Shown here piece after piece: positions 59,208 through 64,000 of a DNA stretch of 64,000 bases. Position 1 is the stretch's first letter. Each line of letters starts with the position of its first letter. The translations under genes were made by a program, and so were the position numbers. The DNA is from Ceratodon purpureus (lineage: Eukaryota; Streptophyta; Bryopsida; Pseudoditrichales; Ditrichaceae): positions 10,987,128 through 11,051,127 of the forward strand of contig CM026421.1 of assembly GCA_014871385.1 (NCBI GenBank), written 5' to 3'. The notes under the pieces were generated by a model, which searched no databases, had not been told where the DNA came from, and saw nothing but the letters and a program-made list of their open reading frames with translations.

Positions 59208-62200
59208 ATGCCTCCACGGAAGTTACCTCTCGACCGGATCAATGAAGCCGAAGACGCCATGCAACAGGATGACCCTGACCCTACCAGAGAACTCTTACAA
59301 TTCTTGAAAGACCAAATGACTGCCTTGGCTGCCAAAAATGAAGCTACAAATGCTAAACTAGAAATGTTGAGTGTCCAGTATCAGAATCTTCACGGCTCAA
59401 CTACTAATGAAGCCAACCACGCCACTCCCTTAGAGGCACCGCTAGAACCTTTGCGTTCTACGACCTTACCAAGAGAAAACCGAACTGCTGCCACCACCCA
59501 GAGTGGAGCCGATCACGAACGAATCACCAAGCTCCCGAAAATACCATACCCGGTATTTGACGAATCAGGAGACCCGGACTGGCACATAAGAAGGTTCAAG
59601 GTCATTGCTCGTACCAATGGCATCCTCAGTTCCGTGGACCTGCAAAACATCTTTGGCACCACGCTCCAAGGAAATCCTATTAACTGGTATATCGACTTTG
59701 AAACCGATCACCCCCATGCTAGTTGGGAGGACATGGAGCGCGGTTTCCTACATAAATTCAGAAAATTAAAGACTAGTGCCGAGATCCTCCGTGCCTTAGG
59801 AAGTATAACTCAAGATAGAAACGAGCCTGTAGATAAATTCTACGATCGGTTCAAACAACTGTCGGACAAACTTAGTCAGCGTCCAGAAGAGGACTATTTG
59901 TGTGAATGGTTCAAGAAGGGGCTATTACCTTGGATACAACAGGGGATAGTAATCCGTGGCGTCAAAACACTGAGCGAAATCCTTGACGCAGCCAATGATA
60001 TCAGCCGTGAACTTAGTGCATTAAACCGGACCCAGGCCCCATTATTGCCACTGCCCGTTTTAAGAACTGAGAATCGCTCAGCCCCCACAGTTTGCACAAC
60101 TTGTGGAAAAATTCATAGCGGACGTTGTTGGTTCGCGCCAGGGCAGACCAGGCCAGACGATAACCGGCGACCAAGACCAACTACTGCCGCCATGTATACC
60201 GAGGAAATTGGCGTGGACGCTTTTCAGCCTGGGCGTAACGACACGTGCTGGGAATGTGGGTCTCCGAATCATCGAAGAGGCCAATGCCCCCAATTACGCC
60301 AGAGGTGGGCACAGAACTCCAGCGCTACAGAACCAGGCCGACCCAGCGGTCCATCCATGGAAAATCAAAAATACCCTACACCTAACAGAAGGGGGGGAGT
60401 GACTCTTACCGAAGTTCACGGCACCGAGACCAACGTAGCTACTATCAGTGCCGCAGCGGTCACCACGAGAGCCAAGGCTACTTTAGTGGATCATGTAGTC
60501 GAGCATCGCAAACCATTTCCCACGGATCACTGGGATCGTTTGCACAATATTAGACAGGATCTTCAAAAAGATTTAGAAAAATCCACGGCGACACCCGACA
60601 TCCAAAATATTTTGGACGATACAAATGTGACCATCACCTTGTCTAAGCTGTTAAAACTGAGCCCAGAATTACAAAAATACCTCCAACAGGCTAGTCTACC
60701 AGACACAATGCACAACCCAACAATCATCGAGGTAAACGCTACTACCTTGGACCCTGACGCCGCGGTTATACACTTACAGCTCGGACCCCATGAGTTGACC
60801 AATGTACTGGTCGATGGAGGCTCCGGCGTTAATGTAATGAGTGATCACTTACGGAGACATCTAGGTTTACCTCCACCAAAAACCGCAAAATTCATATTGC
60901 GAATGGCCAATGATGACCCAGTCACACCCCTGGGAATTTTGGCCACGGTAGCCATAACCACTCACGGAGTTTCTACCCCCGCCACTTTTGTCATCATTGA
61001 CATGCCAAACAGCAGTAATTTTCCAGTTATCTTGGGACGACCTTGGCTACGCGATATGAACGCCATCCACGATTGGTCGCGAAATCAAATCCGCATTCAC
61101 CGCCAAGGAAAAACTGTAATCATACCAGTAGACAGTTGCATCACTAGGGCCAAGGCTGCTCAGATTCGTCATAGCGCAGGCACTAACTGGGTAAAAGGGC
61201 TATCACCAGACCAAGAAACCTTGGTCCTCCATGCTAACCCTAATCTAATTCCCCTCGCCGAAATACATTTGGCCAGCTTGGTCACAGTACCAGAAAAACT
61301 GGATCTTCCTCCACGATTCTCCAAAGAAATATCCGGCTCGGTCACCATCAACTCCACCCCTGCATTCCGCGCTCTCGAAAAGGAAGTAGTCACTGGATGG
61401 ACCCATGGCGCCAAAGAAGCCGTGGAACTAGTTAACCTTGGTACCAAGGACGATCCCAAATTCATTAAAATAAATGCGGATGCACCACGCAATATTAAAG
61501 AAGCGGCCATAGCACTGTTCCATGAGTACCACGATATATTCGCTTGGAACCATGAAGACCTGAAGGGTATACCCAAAACTCTGGCTGAACATACCATAGA
61601 TTTAATTCCCCACGCTACCCCTGTACAACAGCGCCGTTACCGTATGAACCCGAACTATGCCTCCCGAGTCAAAGAAGAGCTTGATAAGTTACTCAAAGCT
61701 AAGTTCATCTCCCCTGTTGACTCGGCACCATGGCTGTCTCCCATGGTGATCATACCCAAGAAAAACGGCGCACTACGGATTTGTGTGGATTTTAGGAAGC
61801 TAAATGCGGCCACCAAAAAAGACCACTATCCCTTACCGTACATGGAGGAAATCATAGACGAGGTCGCCGGCCACGAAATGTACTCTTTCCTAGATTGCTT
61901 CTCAGGCTATTATCAAGTCGCCATGGCAGAGCAAGACAAAAACAAAACGGCGTTTTCAACAGAATGGGGACCATACCAATTTGAGCGAATGCCGTTTGGA
62001 GCCAAGAACGCCCCCATGACCTTCCAAAGAGTTATGGAACTCATTTTTCGTCCATATTTAAAAAGGTTCTTCAGGATCTACTTGGACGACGGAACAGTAT
62101 ATGGGCAAATGAAGAACCATGTTGCTCACCTCCGCCAAATATTCGATGCATGCCGTGCCAACGGTGTCAGCTTAAATGCAGACAAATGCATGTTCTTATT

Positions 62201-64000
62201 TTTCGCCGGAGTCATCCTTGGATACATCGTCTGCAAGTATGGTAAACTCCCTGACCCCTCCAAAATCAAGGATATCTTGGAAATGACGCCACCCAAGGAC
62301 CAAAAGGGCATACAGCGACTACTAGGACTTTCACAGTTCAATCGGATATATATTGAAAAATTGGCACACATAACCGCTCCGATCACGGCGCTCAATAACT
62401 CCAAATATACGTACCCACGGGATTGGACACCAGCAGCCCAAGAGGCCTTGGAGAAAATTAAACAAGCATATACACATGCACCCATACTCATCGCCCCAGA
62501 CTGGTCCAGACCCTTCCATGTGCATACCGATGCCTCCAATCTGGCCGTTGGGGTAATGCTAGCTCAGAACATTAATGGCAAACATGATCAACCTGTAGCA
62601 TACGCCAGTAGATTGTTAAACCAAGCTGAAAGAAACTATTCCACCACGGAGCGGGAAGCCCTAGCCATGATTTACGCCGTGAAAAAATTTCGACACTATT
62701 TATTGGGCAACAAATTTAAGTTCATGGTCGACCATCATAGCCTGTCGTACTTGGTAAATCAACCTTTAGTCACAGGCAGAGTAGCCCGATGGATAATGAT
62801 ACTGTTAGAATATGACTTTGAAGTAGTTTACATACCCGGGAAAAGACACATTGTCGCCGACTATTTGTCCAGGGATACCACCACCACCGAGGAAGGTATC
62901 GATGACTCATTCAACGAACTGTATATTCAAGCTGCTACCGTGACTGTCCAAGATAACGATGATTGGACCACGGATATCGTACGATACTTAACTACCGGGG
63001 TCACACCACCCAACCTCACTGGGACTAGGAAGATCAGTTTTGTAAGAACAACATTACCATATACCGTGGTCCATGGACAGCTATATCGCCGCGGCCCCGA
63101 CTATGAGGTACGCCTATGTGTCCCGACGACCCAGCACACACAGATTATCTCCCAACTTCATGACGGACCCGCTGGTGGCCACCAAGGCCCAGATACAACT
63201 ATAAAGAAAATCATGACGGCCAAGTACTGGTGGCCAACGCTCCATCGCGACGTTTATGCCTACGTCAAAAATTGTCATGCATGTCAGATTTCCACCACAA
63301 ATTTTCAGTATCAAGGAAAGGTTCCCCTGAAATCCACACCTCCTTTGGGACCGTTTCAGCGATGGGGCCTCGACTTCATCGGCCCTATTCGTCCAATCAC
63401 ACGCCAAGGGTACAAGTACATATTGGTAGCCACGGATTATACAACCAAGTGGGTTGAGGCAAAACCTTTGCGAAATAACACCGCGGTAGTCACGGCATCC
63501 TTCCTGCACGATAATATCATCACTCGGTTTGGGTGTCCTCTGGAAATTGTATCTGATCAGGGCTCACACTTTGTCAACTCGGTCATCGAAGATCTCATGG
63601 AAAAGCACGTCATTAAGCATCGCACCAGCACTGTATACTATCCCCAAGGGAATGGGCAGGCAGAGTCTACTAACAAAACCATTCTAAATATGCTCCGACG
63701 TTTCATTCACGCCAACCAAGCCGACTGGGACGACTGCCTTCCGGCTGCACTCTGGGCGTACCGAGTGGCGACCAAAACTGCTACTACCCTCAGTCCATTC
63801 GAAATGGTATACGGAACGCAACCTCTGCTACCCACGGAGTACATCGCTCCAACGTTCCAATCCATGAATCCTCGGGAATATTCGCCACACAAAGTCTTAG
63901 CGGCAAGAATCCAAGATATCCACCACCTAGAAGAACTCCGAACTCTCGCAATCAAGAATATCACGGATAGGCAACTAATCAGTGCCAAACATTTCCAAGC
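59208..64000 (+). CDS. gag-pol: gag-pol polyprotein of retroelement 2 (partial, open to window end)
   Basis: A single frame from ATG 59,208 with no stop over about 1,597 codons. Gag has PDWHIRRFKVIARTNGILSS and a CCHC knuckle CWECGSPNHRRGQC (about residue 347). Protease: LVDGGSGVNVM (near 60,810) and ILGRPWL. RT: CVDFRKLNAATKKDHYPLPY, FLDCFSGYYQV and catalytic YLDD at 62,079. RNase H: HTDASN, TEREALAMIYAVKKFRHYLL. The connection is followed by YIPGKRHIVADYLSRD. Integrase has an HHCC finger ending CHAC, then D-D-E positions in LDFIGP, SDQGS (Asp codon 63,555) and GNGQAEST. Gag and Pol are fused with no frameshift or stop. All catalytic motifs are intact, so it may be a young, competent copy; the C-terminus is beyond the window. 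Confidence 0.9.
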   Translation, partial: MPPRKLPLDRINEAEDAMQQDDPDPTRELLQFLKDQMTALAAKNEATNAKLEMLSVQYQNLHGSTTNEANHATPLEAPLEPLRSTTLPRENRTAATTQSGADHERITKLPKIPYPVFDESGDPDWHIRRFKVIARTNGILSSVDLQNIFGTTLQGNPINWYIDFETDHPHASWEDMERGFLHKFRKLKTSAEILRALGSITQDRNEPVDKFYDRFKQLSDKLSQRPEEDYLCEWFKKGLLPWIQQGIVIRGVKTLSEILDAANDISRELSALNRTQAPLLPLPVLRTENRSAPTVCTTCGKIHSGRCWFAPGQTRPDDNRRPRPTTAAMYTEEIGVDAFQPGRNDTCWECGSPNHRRGQCPQLRQRWAQNSSATEPGRPSGPSMENQKYPTPNRRGGVTLTEVHGTETNVATISAAAVTTRAKATLVDHVVEHRKPFPTDHWDRLHNIRQDLQKDLEKSTATPDIQNILDDTNVTITLSKLLKLSPELQKYLQQASLPDTMHNPTIIEVNATTLDPDAAVIHLQLGPHELTNVLVDGGSGVNVMSDHLRRHLGLPPPKTAKFILRMANDDPVTPLGILATVAITTHGVSTPATFVIIDMPNSSNFPVILGRPWLRDMNAIHDWSRNQIRIHRQGKTVIIPVDSCITRAKAAQIRHSAGTNWVKGLSPDQETLVLHANPNLIPLAEIHLASLVTVPEKLDLPPRFSKEISGSVTINSTPAFRALEKEVVTGWTHGAKEAVELVNLGTKDDPKFIKINADAPRNIKEAAIALFHEYHDIFAWNHEDLKGIPKTLAEHTIDLIPHATPVQQRRYRMNPNYASRVKEELDKLLKAKFISPVDSAPWLSPMVIIPKKNGALRICVDFRKLNAATKKDHYPLPYMEEIIDEVAGHEMYSFLDCFSGYYQVAMAEQDKNKTAFSTEWGPYQFERMPFGAKNAPMTFQRVMELIFRPYLKRFFRIYLDDGTVYGQMKNHVAHLRQIFDACRANGVSLNADKCMFLFFAGVILGYIVCKYGKLPDPSKIKDILEMTPPKDQKGIQRLLGLSQFNRIYIEKLAHITAPITALNNSKYTYPRDWTPAAQEALEKIKQAYTHAPILIAPDWSRPFHVHTDASNLAVGVMLAQNINGKHDQPVAYASRLLNQAERNYSTTEREALAMIYAVKKFRHYLLGNKFKFMVDHHSLSYLVNQPLVTGRVARWIMILLEYDFEVVYIPGKRHIVADYLSRDTTTTEEGIDDSFNELYIQAATVTVQDNDDWTTDIVRYLTTGVTPPNLTGTRKISFVRTTLPYTVVHGQLYRRGPDYEVRLCVPTTQHTQIISQLHDGPAGGHQGPDTTIKKIMTAKYWWPTLHRDVYAYVKNCHACQISTTNFQYQGKVPLKSTPPLGPFQRWGLDFIGPIRPITRQGYKYILVATDYTTKWVEAKPLRNNTAVVTASFLHDNIITRFGCPLEIVSDQGSHFVNSVIEDLMEKHVIKHRTSTVYYPQGNGQAESTNKTILNMLRRFIHANQADWDDCLPAALWAYRVATKTATTLSPFEMVYGTQPLLPTEYIAPTFQSMNPREYSPHKVLAARIQDIHHLEELRTLAIKNITDRQLISAKHFQ

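Larger units (their letters stand above)
58337..64000 (+). mobile_element. Ty3-type LTR retrotransposon 2, nested in element 1 and running off the window
   Basis: It has a complete 5' LTR, a primer-binding site and a gag-pol frame open to the last base. It lacks the CCGG-rich style of its host. The 3' LTR and any target-site duplication lie beyond the window; GAGTT at 58,332-58,336 is the candidate 5-bp duplication. Confidence 0.85.

Overview
This is nuclear DNA of a land plant. It has spliced genes with GT-AG introns, a TIR-NBS-LRR immune receptor, a P-class PPR pseudogene, and plant-type Ty3 retrotransposons, one with a primer-binding site matching tRNA-Asp. The TIR receptor starts its TIR domain with a short HDVFLSHSG-type motif that I associate with seed-free plants, so a bryophyte or another seed-free lineage is my best guess; the species is not established. 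Most of the window is repeats.

Layout. 1-5.2 kb: AT-rich intergenic DNA with a dispersed repeat and an old LTR that carries a 100-bp array of heat-shock-element half-sites. 5.4-9.1 kb (minus): a four-exon TNL resistance gene. 10.8-11.7 kb: a broken PPR gene. 12.8-26.6 kb (plus): a very large non-LTR retrotransposon. Its ORF1 has an RRM and a coiled coil. Its ORF2 carries a 2A-like DIESNPGP motif, an APE endonuclease, reverse transcriptase, RNase H, a CCHC finger and a restriction-like endonuclease (RLE). That makes it a dual-endonuclease, Dualen-like element. 26.9-29.9 kb (minus): exons of an unrecognised gene. From 12.8 to about 30.2 kb the plus strand is strikingly poor in G and T and rich in A and C, whichever strand is coding.

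30-36 kb: AT-rich repeats, a possible VPS13-like exon fragment and a decayed LINE. 36.5-50 kb: two paralogous six-exon-type genes (A, interrupted by two TAG codons; B, apparently intact from its second exon on). Each encodes a C2HC zinc finger, conserved domains I do not recognise, and a C-terminal Ulp1/C48-type cysteine protease. Both genes, introns and exons alike, are peppered with the 8-mer TGTAGTGC (23 exact copies counted by eye, against fewer than one expected). This suggests a selfish or self-recognising locus comparable to Ulp1-carrying Mutator-like elements.

50.5-64 kb: a Ty3-type LTR retrotransposon rich in CCGG, with an extra 621-codon ORF 5' of its primer-binding site and a UGA-CGG stop between in-frame gag and pol. 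Its RNase H region is interrupted at 58,337 by a second Ty3 element. That element's 5' LTR (58,337-59,122, TGTTA...TAACA) is followed by a gag-pol frame that stays open to the end of the window.

Limits: exon edges come from reading frame, splice consensus and the A/B comparison. Gene 5' ends, element outer boundaries and names that depend on homology searching are provisional.
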